Both the position numbers and the translations under genes were made by a program. From positions 1 through 43,163 of the forward strand of contig DAHUYZ010000012.1 of assembly GCA_027306855.1 (NCBI GenBank): a stretch of DNA of 43,163 nt, in the 5' to 3' direction. A model generated the notes under the pieces. The model was given only the letters and a program-made list of their open reading frames with translations. It was not told the DNA's origin and made no database searches. Every line of letters begins with the position of its first letter. Positions within the stretch are counted from its first letter, which is position 1. Source of the stretch: Solirubrobacterales bacterium (GTDB lineage Bacteria > Actinomycetota > Thermoleophilia > Solirubrobacterales > Solirubrobacteraceae). Below, piece by piece: positions 16,086-25,505 of this stretch.

Positions 16086-18107
16086 TCAGGCCGGCGCCTG
16101 CGCCGCCTGCACATCCGCCAGCTCGCGCCGCAGCTCCCGTATCTCGTCGCGCAATTGAGCCGCGTACTCGAAGCGCAAGTCCTCCGCCGCTTCGATCATC
16201 TCCTCCTCCAGCTCCACCGCCAGACGCTCGAGCTCGTGCGTGGGCATCTCCTTCGCCTTGGTCCTCGCCGCGCCCTTGCGTCGCCTGCTCTTGGGGACCT
16301 TCGACTCCGCCTGCAAGAACTCCGCTATGTCGGAAACGCCCTTCACGATCGTCGCGGCCGTGATCCCGTGCTCCTCGTTGTAGGCGAGCTGGATCTTGCG
16401 CCGGCGCTCGGTCTCTCCGATCGCGGCCCTCATCGCCTTGGTCTCCTTGTCGGCATACATCAGCACCGTCCCGTTGACGTTGCGCGCGGCCCTTCCAATC
16501 GTCTGGATCAGCGAGGTCTCGCCCCGCAAAAAGCCCTCCTTGTCGGCGTCGAGGATCGCCACGAGCGAGACCTCCGGCAGGTCCAGTCCCTCGCGCAGCA
16601 GGTTGACGCCGACGAGCACGTCGTACTCGCCCAAGCGCAGGTCCCTGATGATCTGGATGCGCTCGAGCGTGTCGATCTCCGAGTGCAGGTAGCGCACCCT
16701 GAAGCCCATCTCGATCAAGTACTGCGAAAGGTCCTCGCTCATCTTCTTCGTCAAGGTCGTCACGAGCACGCGCTCGTCGCAGTCCACACGCCGCCGGATC
16801 TCGTTCATGAGGTCGTCGATCTGGCTCTTCGTCTCCCTGACGTACACCTCCGGGTCCACGATCCCCGTCGGCCTGACGATCTGCTCGACGATCCGCTGCG
16901 ATCGGGCGCGCTCGTACTCGCCGGGCGTCGCCGACACGAACACGAGCTGAGGCGTGATCGACAGGAACTCCTCGAACGTCTGCGGCCTGTTGTCCAGCGC
17001 GCTCGGCAGCCTGAAGCCATAGTCCACGAGCGTGCGCTTGCGCGAGCGGTCGCCCTCGAACATGCCGCCGATCTGGGGCACCGTCTGGTGGGACTCGTCG
17101 ATGAAGCACACGAAGTCGTCCGGAAAGTAGTCGATCAAACAGTACGGTCGCTCGCCCGGTTTGCGCCCGTCGAGGATCCTCGAGTAGTTCTCGATCCCCG
17201 AGCAGAACCCCATCTCGCGCAGCATCTCCATGTCGTACTGCGTTCGCTGCCTCAGACGGTGAGACTCGAGCTGCTTGCCTTCGCGCTCGAGCTCCCCACA
17301 GCGCTCGTTCAGCTCTCTGCCGATCTCCGCAACGGCCGCCTCGACCGTGCCCTCCTTGACGTTGTAGTGCGTCGCCGGCCACACCGCCACGTGCTCGAGG
17401 TCGTCCTCGATCAGCTCGCCCGTCAGCGGGTCGAAGTGCGCCAGCCGCTCGACTTCGTCGCCGAACATGCTCATTCTGAAGGCCGTCTCGGCATAGGCGG
17501 GGAACACCTCCAGCGTCTCCCCCTTGACCCTAAAAGTTCCGCGTGAGAGCACCGTGTCGTTGCGCGTGTACTGGATCGACACGAGCTTTCGCAAGAGCGC
17601 CTCCCTGTCGATCTCCTCCCCTCGCCTCAGGATCTGCATGTTCATCTCGTATGTCTCCGGCGAGCCCAGCCCGTAGATGCATGAGACCGACGCCACAACG
17701 ATTACGTCTCTGCGCGCGAACACGGCCGCAGTCGCAGCGTGTCGCAGCCGATCGACCTCCTGGTTGATAGCCGAGTCCTTCTCGATGTAGAGGTCCCTGC
17801 TGGGGACGTACGCCTCGGGCTGGTAGTAGTCGTAGTAGCTGACGAAGTACTCGACGGCATTGTCAGGAAAAAACGTTCTGAACTCATTGCACAACTGGGC
17901 CGCGAGCGTCTTGTTGTGGGCAATCACGAGCGCCGGCTTCTGGACCGCCTCGATCACGCCCGCCATCGTCATCGTCTTGCCGGTGCCCGTCGCGCCGAGC
18001 AGCGTCTGGAAACGCTCGTTCGCACCCACGCCCTCTGCGAGCGCGTCGATCGCTCTGGGCTGATCGGCCGTCGGCGTGAAGGCGGAATCGAGCTTGAAGG
18101 CGGGCAT
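16086..18107 (-). CDS. uvrB: excinuclease ABC subunit B
   Basis: UvrB is the helicase-like core of nucleotide excision repair that verifies damage and recruits UvrC. Within 673 residues: Walker [14 protein letters not shown] at about residues 39-51, the beta-hairpin [12 protein letters not shown], the DESH box [14 protein letters not shown], helicase motif [10 protein letters not shown], and the C-terminal UVR motif for UvrC ([20 protein letters not shown]). The ATG at 18107 lies 6 nt after the transglycosylase stop, with AGGAGG unusually close (2 nt). No SOS box was seen for it, unlike uvrA. Confidence 0.98.
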   Translation of the reverse strand: MPAFKLDSAFTPTADQPRAIDALAEGVGANERFQTLLGATGTGKTMTMAGVIEAVQKPALVIAHNKTLAAQLCNEFRTFFPDNAVEYFVSYYDYYQPEAYVPSRDLYIEKDSAINQEVDRLRHAATAAVFARRDVIVVASVSCIYGLGSPETYEMNMQILRRGEEIDREALLRKLVSIQYTRNDTVLSRGTFRVKGETLEVFPAYAETAFRMSMFGDEVERLAHFDPLTGELIEDDLEHVAVWPATHYNVKEGTVEAAVAEIGRELNERCGELEREGKQLESHRLRQRTQYDMEMLREMGFCSGIENYSRILDGRKPGERPYCLIDYFPDDFVCFIDESHQTVPQIGGMFEGDRSRKRTLVDYGFRLPSALDNRPQTFEEFLSITPQLVFVSATPGEYERARSQRIVEQIVRPTGIVDPEVYVRETKSQIDDLMNEIRRRVDCDERVLVTTLTKKMSEDLSQYLIEMGFRVRYLHSEIDTLERIQIIRDLRLGEYDVLVGVNLLREGLDLPEVSLVAILDADKEGFLRGETSLIQTIGRAARNVNGTVLMYADKETKAMRAAIGETERRRKIQLAYNEEHGITAATIVKGVSDIAEFLQAESKVPKSRRRKGAARTKAKEMPTHELERLAVELEEEMIEAAEDLRFEYAAQLRDEIRELRRELADVQAAQAPA

Positions 18108-18113
18108 CGCCTC

Positions 18114-18770
18114 CTACCGTAGCCCCAGCTCGCGCGCGTAGCGGGCGCGGTACTGACTTTGAGCCCACATTACCCGCTGCACGTAGGCCTGCGTCTCGGG
18201 GAACGGTATGTCTGCAAGCGCCAGCTGTCTGCCCTCTTCCCTGGCTTTCGCGGCCCACTCATCAACGTTTGCGAACCCCGCGTTATAGGCGGCCACGGCC
18301 AGCATCTCATCGCCTTCGTAGCGTTCGAGCAGATAGCGCAGATACCAACTGCCATAGGCGATATTGACGCTCGGCGTCTGCAGGTCGGATGTCGTGAAGC
18401 GCACGCCTCCGGACACGTGGGCGATGAAGTGGGCGGTTTCCGGCTCGATCTGCATCAACCCAAGCGCACCCGCCGATGAGGTGCGCGGTTCGAACTTGCT
18501 CTCCGCATAGATGACGGCGGCGATCAGCGAGGGGTCGAGATGCTTGGACGATGCCTGTTCACGGATCACCCCCGCATCGCTGAGCGGAAGGCCGTTTGAC
18601 GCGGTGTGATGTGCGCCGTTGACCAGCGCCACGATCAGCACGATCGCCGCCGCGAGCGCCGCGCTCGCCGCAAGGACCGTCTTCGCTCCACCGCCCGCCG
18701 CCGAGGGGCGCGCCCGCGGGCCCGTCCCGTACGTCGTGCGGCCGGCCCCACCGCCGGCCCGCGACCTCAC
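18114..18770 (-). CDS. membrane-anchored lytic murein transglycosylase (SLT/GEWL)
   Basis: This enzyme cleaves peptidoglycan glycan strands outside the membrane. The 218-residue protein has a basic Gly/Ala-rich N-terminus, one membrane segment at about residues 30-50 (LAASAALAAAIVLIVALV) and a C-terminal SLT domain. The domain holds the catalytic Glu in IYAESKFEP, then SAGALGLMQIEPETA, VNIAYGSWYLRYLL and AVAAYNAGFANVDEW. GTG 18770 is preceded by GAGGGAG. It lies between coaE and uvrB, and a GC hairpin occupies the gap to coaE. Confidence 0.93.
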   Translation of the reverse strand: MRSRAGGGAGRTTYGTGPRARPSAAGGGAKTVLAASAALAAAIVLIVALVNGAHHTASNGLPLSDAGVIREQASSKHLDPSLIAAVIYAESKFEPRTSSAGALGLMQIEPETAHFIAHVSGGVRFTTSDLQTPSVNIAYGSWYLRYLLERYEGDEMLAVAAYNAGFANVDEWAAKAREEGRQLALADIPFPETQAYVQRVMWAQSQYRARYARELGLR

Positions 18771-18786
18771 CGCTCCCTCTCAACCC

Positions 18787-18806
18787 ATGCCCCCGACCGG
18801 GGGCAT
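18787..18806 (-). repeat. perfect GC hairpin between coaE and the transglycosylase gene
   Basis: ATGCCCCC and its exact complement are separated by 4 nt. No T-run follows on either strand, so it is not a standard terminator; it may stabilise or split the transcript. Confidence 0.5.
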
Positions 18807-18825
18807 GATCCCATCCGGGTGCAGC

Positions 18826-19410
18826 TCATCGAGACAGCTTGCCAAGAATCGCCGCGAGCTCGCGCCGCATGTCCTCCGTGGTTGCGTTGTTGCGCACTAC
18901 GAACGTCGCACGCTGCGCCTTTTCCTCTTGGCTGAGCTGCCTGGAGAGGCGCTCGTCTTCGAGCGCGTGGCCCCGCCCGGCGGCGCGCTCGCGCCTGACC
19001 TCCTCGTCGGCGATCACCGCAATCGTCGCGTCGAAGCCCTCCTGCGTGCCCGCCTCGAACAGCAACGGGATCTCAACGACGGCCGCCTTGGGCGCCGGCT
19101 CCATCGCCTTCACCCGCTCGAGCCACTGTCCCATGCGCTCTCCAACGAGCGGCCACAACAGACCCTCCAGCCAGCGCCTGTCCTCCTCGGTGGCGAAGGC
19201 ACGCTCCGCCAGCGCCGATCGGTCTATCTCACCGTCCCGAGCGATCTCTTGGCCGAAGCGCTCGAGCACCGCGTCCTTGACCTGCTGCTCCCCATACAGC
19301 TCGTGCACGACCGCATCGGTCGACAGAACCTCAGCGCCAAGCTCGGCGAGCAGACCCAGCGCGGTCGACTTGCCCGCCCCCATGCCGCCGGTCAATCCGA
19401 CCAGCAGCAC
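18826..19410 (-). CDS. coaE: dephospho-CoA kinase
   Basis: CoaE phosphorylates dephospho-CoA in the last step of coenzyme A synthesis. The 194-residue protein runs from GTG 19410, giving the start VLLVGLTGGMGAGKS with the P-loop at residues 8-15. Further family marks are ELGAEVLSTDAVVHELY (DxD-like substrate site), WPLVGERM and EIPLLFEAG. The frame is open far upstream, but that part is antisense-like shadow of the acidic rpsA tail, so the GTG just after the rpsA stop is preferred. It is followed by a lytic transglycosylase gene. It complements panC-panD-panB elsewhere in the window. Confidence 0.94.
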   Translation of the reverse strand: MLLVGLTGGMGAGKSTALGLLAELGAEVLSTDAVVHELYGEQQVKDAVLERFGQEIARDGEIDRSALAERAFATEEDRRWLEGLLWPLVGERMGQWLERVKAMEPAPKAAVVEIPLLFEAGTQEGFDATIAVIADEEVRRERAAGRGHALEDERLSRQLSQEEKAQRATFVVRNNATTEDMRRELAAILGKLSR

Positions 19411-19417
19411 CTTGCCG

Positions 19418-20926
19418 TCAGCCTTCAGGCGCCGGCTCCGTCTCGGGCGCGTCCCGCGCCTCGTCAGACGCCTGTGGCTCCGCATCCGCGACAGTCTCGC
19501 CCTGCGCCTCTGCGGCGGCAGACTCCTCAGCGGGATCCCCGGCAGGCTCTTCAGCAGACGGCTCGGACGGCTCCCCGACAGACGGCTCCGACTCGGCCTC
19601 AGCGGCATCCGCACCTGCCGTCTGCTCCGTCTCGGCGACCGGCTCCAGCTCGGCGGCACCCTGCTCTGCCTCGGCCTCGGGCTGGGCGACCTGCTCACCG
19701 GCCTCGGCAACGGGCTGCTCGTCCCCCTCAACCGCCTCCTCGCCGTCAGAGCTCTCATCATGCACAGGCGCCGCCGCAGTCACCCGGTGATGGGCGAGCG
19801 GCAGGACCTGGTCCTCAACACGCTTGGCCGACAGCGACAGGCGCCGGCGCTCGGAGTCGATCTCCAAGATCTTGACCCTGATCTCATCGCCGGGATGAAC
19901 GATCTCGCGCGGACTCTCGACGTGATGGCCGGCAAGCTCGGAGATGTGCACGAGCCCCTCGACCCCATCGAGGATCTCCACGAACGCACCAAACGTGACC
20001 ACCTTCGTCACCTTCCCCGCCAGCTCGTCGCCGACGTTGTACGTGTCGACAATCCTCTGCCACGGGTCTTCCTGGGTCTGCTTGAGGCCCAGCGAGATGC
20101 GCTGGCGCTCCCGGTCTATGTCGAGCACCTTGACCTGGACGGTGTCGCCGATGCCCAGGATCTCGCTCGGATGGTTGACGTGCGACCAGGAAAGCTCTGA
20201 GATGTGGATCAGGCCGTCGATCCCATCGAGATCGACGAACGCACCGAAGTCGACGATGTTGGAAATCTGGCCCTCCACGACGAGACCCGGCTGCAGGCGG
20301 TCGAGGATCTGCTGACGGACCTCCTTGCGCTCCTCCTCGAGCACCGCCCGGCGCGAGAGCACGACGTTGTTGCGCGAGCGGTTCAGCTCGATTACCTTCG
20401 TCTCGATGTCGGTGCCCAGGTATTCGTCGAGGTTCGGGACCCGGCGGATGTCCACGAGCGAAGCGGGCAAAAAGCCACGTACGCCGAGGTCGATGATCAG
20501 GCCGCCCTTGACGACCTCGATCACGGAGCCCGTGACCGGCTCGCCGGACTCGGCGGCAGCCTCGATGCGGCGCCACGCCTTCTCGAAGCGAGCACGCTTC
20601 TTGGACATGATCAAACGCCCGTCCTGGTCCTCCTTGGTCAGGACGATCGCGTCGACCTCCTCGCCGAGCTCCACCTCCTCGCGGGGATCCACCGACTTGC
20701 GGATCGAAAGCTCGTTCGCGGGGATGACCCCCTCGGACTTGTAGCCGATGTCGACGAGCACCTCGTCCTTGTCGATGCGTACGACATGGCCCGTGACGAC
20801 CTCGCCCTCCTCGAAGGGCTGCATCGTCGCGTCGTAGTTGGGGACTATCTGCCCGTCAATTTCGAGCAGCAGCCCATTTGACCCCTCGACCACCTGGGCG
20901 GGGGGATTCTCGATCGTCATCGTCAC
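19418..20926 (-). CDS. rpsA: 30S ribosomal protein S1
   Basis: S1 helps mRNAs bind the 30S subunit. The 502-residue protein holds four S1 (OB-fold) RNA-binding domains at about residues 39-110, 128-195, 215-283 and 300-368. They include [43 protein letters not shown] and [20 protein letters not shown]-terminal tail of about 130 residues is almost all Glu, Ala, Pro, Ser and Asp and is likely disordered. Start GTG 20926 is 7 nt after TACGCT without a Shine-Dalgarno sequence; ATG 20920 is two codons later. It heads the operon with coaE, the transglycosylase, uvrB and the metallohydrolase. Confidence 0.96.
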   Translation of the reverse strand: MTMTIENPPAQVVEGSNGLLLEIDGQIVPNYDATMQPFEEGEVVTGHVVRIDKDEVLVDIGYKSEGVIPANELSIRKSVDPREEVELGEEVDAIVLTKEDQDGRLIMSKKRARFEKAWRRIEAAAESGEPVTGSVIEVVKGGLIIDLGVRGFLPASLVDIRRVPNLDEYLGTDIETKVIELNRSRNNVVLSRRAVLEEERKEVRQQILDRLQPGLVVEGQISNIVDFGAFVDLDGIDGLIHISELSWSHVNHPSEILGIGDTVQVKVLDIDRERQRISLGLKQTQEDPWQRIVDTYNVGDELAGKVTKVVTFGAFVEILDGVEGLVHISELAGHHVESPREIVHPGDEIRVKILEIDSERRRLSLSAKRVEDQVLPLAHHRVTAAAPVHDESSDGEEAVEGDEQPVAEAGEQVAQPEAEAEQGAAELEPVAETEQTAGADAAEAESEPSVGEPSEPSAEEPAGDPAEESAAAEAQGETVADAEPQASDEARDAPETEPAPEG

Positions 20927-20933
20927 CGGCCGA

Positions 20934-20939
20934 AGCGTA
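20934..20939 (-). promoter_or_regulatory. -10-like box of rpsA (leaderless)
   Basis: TACGCT on the minus strand, 7 nt before GTG 20926, in the 117-nt divergent gap shared with the flavoprotein gene. Confidence 0.4.
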
Positions 20940-21030
20940 GCGAAGTCTCACCGCGCGACGGTCGTCGGGTCCCGGTCCGGCGCACGCCGGCCGGAGTAGG
21001 CGCTGTCCGTATCGAGGCGGCCATCATCCA

Positions 21031-21036
21031 TATCAT
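21031..21036 (+). promoter_or_regulatory. -10 box of the flavoprotein gene (leaderless)
   Basis: TATCAT lies 7 nt before ATG 21044 with no ribosome-binding site between. No convincing -35 box was found. Confidence 0.5.
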
Positions 21037-21043
21037 TGGCTCG

Positions 21044-22303
21044 ATGCCGGTCAGAGCCACCAAGCGCGGCGAGCAGCGCACTCCGCTGCGGCGCGATTGC
21101 GACGTGCTGATATGCGGCGCGTCGTTCGCCGGTCTTGCCATCGCGCGCGAGCTGCGGGACTCGGGCGCCAAGGTGCTCGTGATCGACCGCTACGAGATCG
21201 GGGAGCGCCAGACCTCGGCCTGCGGGATCCCGACCCTCTGGCTCGACGCGCTCGACCTCGGTGGTTCGGAGCGCCAGACCTTCGACGAGCTCGTGGTCCA
21301 TACGCCCTGGACGACCGCTCGCTGGAAGCTGCCGTGGACGTTCTCGACGTTCGACTATCGCGAGCTGTGCGGGCTGCTGTGGGAGCAGGCGCATCCAAGC
21401 GACACGGAGTTCGAGACGGCGACGGTGAGCGGCTTGACACCCGCCCCCGCTGCCTCACCGACCGTATCGGGCTCCAGCGCGCCGGCACTTCACACCATCC
21501 ACACCGACCGCGGCGACCTGCGGGCACCTTTGATCGTCGATGCCCTCGGCTGGCGCCGGGTGCTGTCCAACGGGACCGCGATCCAGCCGCCGAACGCGCG
21601 CTTGTCGCGGGGCCTCGAGGTCCATCCGGATGGATTCGGCGAGGAGCTCGAGTTGTGGATCGACCCGAAGTATGTGCGCTCCGGCTACTCCTGGAGCTTC
21701 CCCGCCCGCGATGAGGTACGCGTCGGCGTCGGCTCTTTCTGGCCGTCGCATCACGTCAAGGAGCCGACCGTCAGGCTCGCAGGCGACCTCGACCGTGAGC
21801 CGGTCGGCTACCAGGGCAACTGGATACCCCACCAGCTACGCCCCGCCGTCGAGGACGGAGTGTTCTTCGCCGGCGACTCCGCCGGCCACTGCCTGCCGCT
21901 CACCGCCGAGGGGATCCGCACCGCGCTCTACTTCGGCATCGCCTGCGGGCGAGAGCTGCGTCCGGTGCTCAGCGGACATGCCACGCGCGAGCAGGCGCTT
22001 GCCCGCTACGGCGCCTTCTCGGACTCCCACAAGCGCAAGTTCGACTGGCTGCTGCGCACCCAGCGCGCGGTCGGGCAGCTCACCCCCACGCCGGCGATCA
22101 CCGCGATGGCGCGCGCCCTCACCTCCAAGCGGTTCTGCGCCTGGGCCTTCAACCACTATCTCGCGATCGCCCCGCCGGAGTTCGCGGACAGCGGGCCAAA
22201 CGGCCGGCGCATGCGTCGCGGCAGCCTGCCAAACGCCAGCTTCACCGAGGGCATGGTGTGCGCAGTGCCCGAGCCGGCCGACTGCGGCACAACCGTCGGA
22301 TAA
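21044..22303 (+). CDS. geranylgeranyl-reductase-like FAD-dependent oxidoreductase
   Basis: The 419-residue protein has an N-terminal FAD-binding Rossmann motif, CDVLICGASFAGLAIARELR (GxSxxG variant), followed by an acidic-ended strand VLVIDRYEIG. The second FAD site is GVFFAGDSAGHCLPLTAEGI, with the GD that contacts the ribityl chain. The layout matches the geranylgeranyl reductase/digeranylgeranylglycerophospholipid reductase-like family, whose members reduce isoprenoid double bonds (for example of menaquinone) or act as halogenase-like monooxygenases. The substrate cannot be told. The first 17 residues are basic and precede the fold. It is monocistronic, tail to tail with the DMT gene 12 nt away. 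Confidence 0.85.
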   Translation: MPVRATKRGEQRTPLRRDCDVLICGASFAGLAIARELRDSGAKVLVIDRYEIGERQTSACGIPTLWLDALDLGGSERQTFDELVVHTPWTTARWKLPWTFSTFDYRELCGLLWEQAHPSDTEFETATVSGLTPAPAASPTVSGSSAPALHTIHTDRGDLRAPLIVDALGWRRVLSNGTAIQPPNARLSRGLEVHPDGFGEELELWIDPKYVRSGYSWSFPARDEVRVGVGSFWPSHHVKEPTVRLAGDLDREPVGYQGNWIPHQLRPAVEDGVFFAGDSAGHCLPLTAEGIRTALYFGIACGRELRPVLSGHATREQALARYGAFSDSHKRKFDWLLRTQRAVGQLTPTPAITAMARALTSKRFCAWAFNHYLAIAPPEFADSGPNGRRMRRGSLPNASFTEGMVCAVPEPADCGTTVG

Positions 22304-22315
22304 CCGCCGTAGGGT

Positions 22316-22759
22316 CTACCGACGCACCACCAGCACCACCCCGACCACCAGGAGCGCCAGCCCGACGATCCGCCCCGCGCCGATCGGCTGCCTCGAGATG
22401 CCCAGCAGCCCAAAACGATCGATCACGACCGCAGCGATCAGCTGACCCGCGATGACGGTCGCAGTCAAGCCGCTGACGCCAAGCGTGCGAACCGTGATGA
22501 TCGCCACGGTCACATAGACGGCCCCAAGCAGGCCGCCGACGAGCGCCCACCACGGGGCCTTACCAACCTGGCCGAAGCTCCCGAGCCCGCCATAGAAGAG
22601 CGACGCGACGAGGGCCAGCGCGATCGTGCCCGCCACGAACGAGAACGTCGCGGCCTGGACGCTTCCGAGCGTGCGGCCTAAACGTGAATTGATCGGCGCC
22701 TGCATGCCCACGAGCACGCCGGCGACCGCCGCCAGCGCGACCGCAAGCGCACGGGTCAC
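22316..22759 (-). CDS. DMT-superfamily small transporter (DUF606/YdcZ type)
   Basis: The 147-residue protein has five hydrophobic segments and the motif GVLVGMQAPINSRLGRTLGS, typical of DUF606/YdcZ-like half-size drug/metabolite transporters. The C-terminal segment ends RIVGLALLVVGVVLVVRR. Such proteins usually work as dimers with an unknown substrate. The ATG at 22759 overlaps the polA stop (ATGA), so it is translated after polA; the link to DNA repair is probably only transcriptional. Confidence 0.85.
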   Translation of the reverse strand: MTRALAVALAAVAGVLVGMQAPINSRLGRTLGSVQAATFSFVAGTIALALVASLFYGGLGSFGQVGKAPWWALVGGLLGAVYVTVAIITVRTLGVSGLTATVIAGQLIAAVVIDRFGLLGISRQPIGAGRIVGLALLVVGVVLVVRR

Positions 22760-25401
22760 TTCGCCTCCAGCCAGTTGTGCCCGATCCCGACATCAACCGC
22801 GAGCGGCGGCGAATGCTCCCAGACGGCGCACATCTCTCGTTCGATCAGCTCGCGCGCCTGATCGACCTCCGACGGCGGCGCTTCGAACAAAAGCTCATCA
22901 TGAATCGTCAGGATCAGCTTGGCCTGAAGGCCACTCTCGGCAAGAGCGCTGTGGCAGCGGATCATCGCGAGCTTGATGATGTCGGCCGCCGTACCCTGGA
23001 TCACCGTGTTCACCGCCAGGCGCTCGCCGAGCATGCGCACCTGGAAGTTTCTGGCTCGCAGCTCCGGAATCTGGCGGCGGCGGCCCCACAGCGTCTTGAC
23101 GTGCCCCTCTTCCTTGGCCCGCTCGATCGTGTCTGCGATGAACTTGGCCACCGCCGGGAAACGCTCCAGATAGGCGTCGATAAACGCTTTGGCCTCCTCC
23201 AGCGGTATGTTGAGGCGGTCGGCGAGACCGAAGTCCGAGAGGCCGTAGACGATCCCGTAGTTGATCATCTTCGCCTTCGAGCGCATACCCGGGTCGATCT
23301 CATCGGGCTCGACCTCAAAGACCTGCGATGCGGTCGCGGTGTGGACGTCTTCGCCGCGCTTGAAGATCTCCTCCAGCACCGGCTCACCCGCCACATGGGC
23401 GAGCACACGCAGCTCGATCTGAGAGTAGTCGGCGGAGATCAGCAGGTCATCGCCGTCAGCCTCGAAGCAGCCGCGTATCTCCCGCCCCAGCTTGGTGCGG
23501 ATCGGGACGTTCTGCATGTTCGGATTGGTGCTCGACAGGCGCCCCGTCTGGGCCACCGTCTGAAGAAACGTCGTATGGATCCGCGAGCTCTCATCGACCT
23601 GCTCGGGAAGGACGTCCAGATAGGTCTTGATAAGAGTAGACAGCTCACGCCAGCGCTCTATCTTCGGGACGATCTCGTGCTCATCGCGGATCGCCTGCAA
23701 CACGCGTGCATCGGTGGAGTAGCCGGTCTTGCCACGGCGCTTGCGCGAGAGCCCAAGCTTCTCGAACAGGATCTCGCCGAGCTGCTGGGGGGAGCCGATC
23801 GTGAACTCCTCGCCCGCAAGCTCGTAGATCTCACGCTCGAGGCCCGCGATCTCATCGCGCACGCGACCGGTGATCTCATGCAGACGGCCGAGATCGATCT
23901 TGACCCCAAGCACCTCCATCTCGCGCAGAATGAGCACGAGCGGCAGCTCGATGTCGCTCATCACACGGTCGAGCTCGCGCTCGGCGATCTGTTCACGCTG
24001 CCACGCCGCAAGAGCGGACAGCAACAGCGCCTGCGCCGCGACCGGGTCCTCCAGGCTCGTGGCAAAGCCACGCTCTTCGCACAGCTCGGCGAACGGGTAG
24101 CCACGTCGCGCCGGCTCCAGCAGATATGCCCCCAGCAGCGTGTCGTGGACGAGCCCGGGCGGCACCACGCCGAGCGCCTTCGCATCGTGAGCGACGACCG
24201 CACGCTCCCCGCACGCGGAGACGACCTCCTCGGCGGATGCACAGTCGCCGACGAGCACCATCGCACGCGCTGCCGACGCCGACGCCTTGCTGTTCGCCAG
24301 CGCGCCGGCCGGCGGCCGATCGGCGGTCACCGCGAAACGAAAAGGGGCGCCCTGCGCGAACAGCTCGCCCTCGGGCGCCGAAACCGGACACACCGCCAGA
24401 TACAGCTCCTCCAGCGAGCCCCCACCGGCCCTCTTCAGCGCGCCGATATCGGCCAGACCACCCTCGCGCACGCGCGCCGTCAAGGTTATCTCCCCCTCCG
24501 AAGCAGCCCGCTCGAGCTCCGCCTCGCCAAGCGCTTCTTCGAGACGGCGCAGCGGATCGCGCAGCTCAAAGCGCCGAAAGACCTCGCGCAGTCGCGAGCG
24601 ATCGGGCTCGCGCGAGACCTCGCTCTTCGGATCGAAGCTCACGGACACATCGCGCTTGGCCGTCGCCAAAGCCTTCGACATGCGCGCACCCTCCGCGTGC
24701 TCGATCAGCGCCTGCCTGCGCTTGGGACCGCCGATCTCACGTACATGCGAGAGCACTCCCTCGAGCGAGCCGTACTTGGAGATCAGATCGCCTGCCGTCT
24801 TCTCACCGATGCCCGGTATGCCGGGGATGTTGTCGGAGGTGTCGCCCTTCAGGCCATAGAAGTCGGGGATCAGCTCAGGCGGTATCCCGTAGCGGTCGAC
24901 CACCGCCTGACGGTCGTACACCTTGGTCTCCGTGATCCCCCTCGTCGTCGCCATGACCTGTACGAGACCCTCCTCGTCAATCAGTTGGAAGACGTCGCGA
25001 TCGCCGGTCACGATCGTCACGGGCACGCCGACGGAGCGGGCCTGCTCGGCGAGCGAGGCGATCACGTCATCGGCCTCGAACCCTTCGACGCTCACGTTGC
25101 GATAGCCGAACGCCTCCACCAGCTCGTCCATCGCCGGCCACTGCATCTTCAGCAGATCCGGTCGCGAGCGCCGACCTGCCTTGTACTCTGGAAACAGCTC
25201 CGTACGCCCCGAGCTGCCCGCGTCCCAGACGACGATCGTCGGCACGACTCCATGATCGGTCACGATCTTCACGAGCATCGAGGCGAACCCGAAGATCGCG
25301 TTCGTCGGCTCGCCGGTCGAGGTGGCGATCGACTCGGGCAGCGCATAGAAGGCCCGGTAGACGAGACTCGGACCGTCGATCAGAAACAGGCGGCGCTCCA
25401 C
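22756..25401 (-). CDS. polA: DNA polymerase I, apparently without proofreading
   Basis: The enzyme fills repair gaps and removes RNA primers. The 881-residue protein has an N-terminal 5'-3' exonuclease (LFLIDGPSLVYRAFYALP, then GDRDVFQLI and GIPGIGEKTA at about 190). The middle domain keeps an AHDAKAL/HDTLLGAYLLEP skeleton but lacks the DxE of Exo I, so 3'-5' exonuclease activity is probably lost, as in many actinobacterial and Thermus-type enzymes. The polymerase domain shows DYSQIELRVLAH, AKMINYGIVYGLS and LTIHDELLFE. GTG 25401 lies 9 nt after TAGAGT; no Shine-Dalgarno sequence is present. A DMT gene overlaps its end. Confidence 0.97.
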   Translation of the reverse strand: MERRLFLIDGPSLVYRAFYALPESIATSTGEPTNAIFGFASMLVKIVTDHGVVPTIVVWDAGSSGRTELFPEYKAGRRSRPDLLKMQWPAMDELVEAFGYRNVSVEGFEADDVIASLAEQARSVGVPVTIVTGDRDVFQLIDEEGLVQVMATTRGITETKVYDRQAVVDRYGIPPELIPDFYGLKGDTSDNIPGIPGIGEKTAGDLISKYGSLEGVLSHVREIGGPKRRQALIEHAEGARMSKALATAKRDVSVSFDPKSEVSREPDRSRLREVFRRFELRDPLRRLEEALGEAELERAASEGEITLTARVREGGLADIGALKRAGGGSLEELYLAVCPVSAPEGELFAQGAPFRFAVTADRPPAGALANSKASASAARAMVLVGDCASAEEVVSACGERAVVAHDAKALGVVPPGLVHDTLLGAYLLEPARRGYPFAELCEERGFATSLEDPVAAQALLLSALAAWQREQIAERELDRVMSDIELPLVLILREMEVLGVKIDLGRLHEITGRVRDEIAGLEREIYELAGEEFTIGSPQQLGEILFEKLGLSRKRRGKTGYSTDARVLQAIRDEHEIVPKIERWRELSTLIKTYLDVLPEQVDESSRIHTTFLQTVAQTGRLSSTNPNMQNVPIRTKLGREIRGCFEADGDDLLISADYSQIELRVLAHVAGEPVLEEIFKRGEDVHTATASQVFEVEPDEIDPGMRSKAKMINYGIVYGLSDFGLADRLNIPLEEAKAFIDAYLERFPAVAKFIADTIERAKEEGHVKTLWGRRRQIPELRARNFQVRMLGERLAVNTVIQGTAADIIKLAMIRCHSALAESGLQAKLILTIHDELLFEAPPSEVDQARELIEREMCAVWEHSPPLAVDVGIGHNWLEAK

Positions 25402-25410
25402 TAGGCGGGC

Positions 25411-25416
25411 ACTCTA
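25411..25416 (-). promoter_or_regulatory. -10-like box of polA (leaderless or nearly so)
   Basis: TAGAGT on the minus strand, 9 nt before GTG 25401; an overlapping TATTAG 3 nt further upstream is an alternative. Confidence 0.35.
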
Positions 25417-25490
25417 ATACCAGCCCCGCCGCCGCCAACGAGCCGCTGCAGAGCCGCTACGTGACTCCGCCAACGGAATGGCGCACCAGA

Positions 25491-25496
25491 TAACCT
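25491..25496 (+). promoter_or_regulatory. -10-like box of the malic enzyme gene (leaderless)
   Basis: TAACCT lies 9 nt before ATG 25506 in the 104-nt gap divergent from polA; there is no ribosome-binding site. Confidence 0.35.
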
Positions 25497-25505
25497 GCCT
25501 CGCCG

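Noticed and set aside
15205-17382. 725-codon extension of the metallohydrolase frame
   Set aside because: The upstream 446 codons are an alternative reading of uvrB, very Arg/Gly/Asp-rich; the real fold begins at 16041.
18826-19761. 311-codon frame giving coaE an Arg/Ser-rich N-terminus
   Set aside because: The extra 117 codons are a frame-shifted reading of the acidic rpsA tail, and kinases of this family start just before the P-loop.
22777-25404. 875-codon open frame on the plus strand opposite polA
   Set aside because: It is a GC-rich antisense shadow: the product is His/Arg/Leu-rich without any motif, while the minus strand encodes a complete DNA polymerase I.
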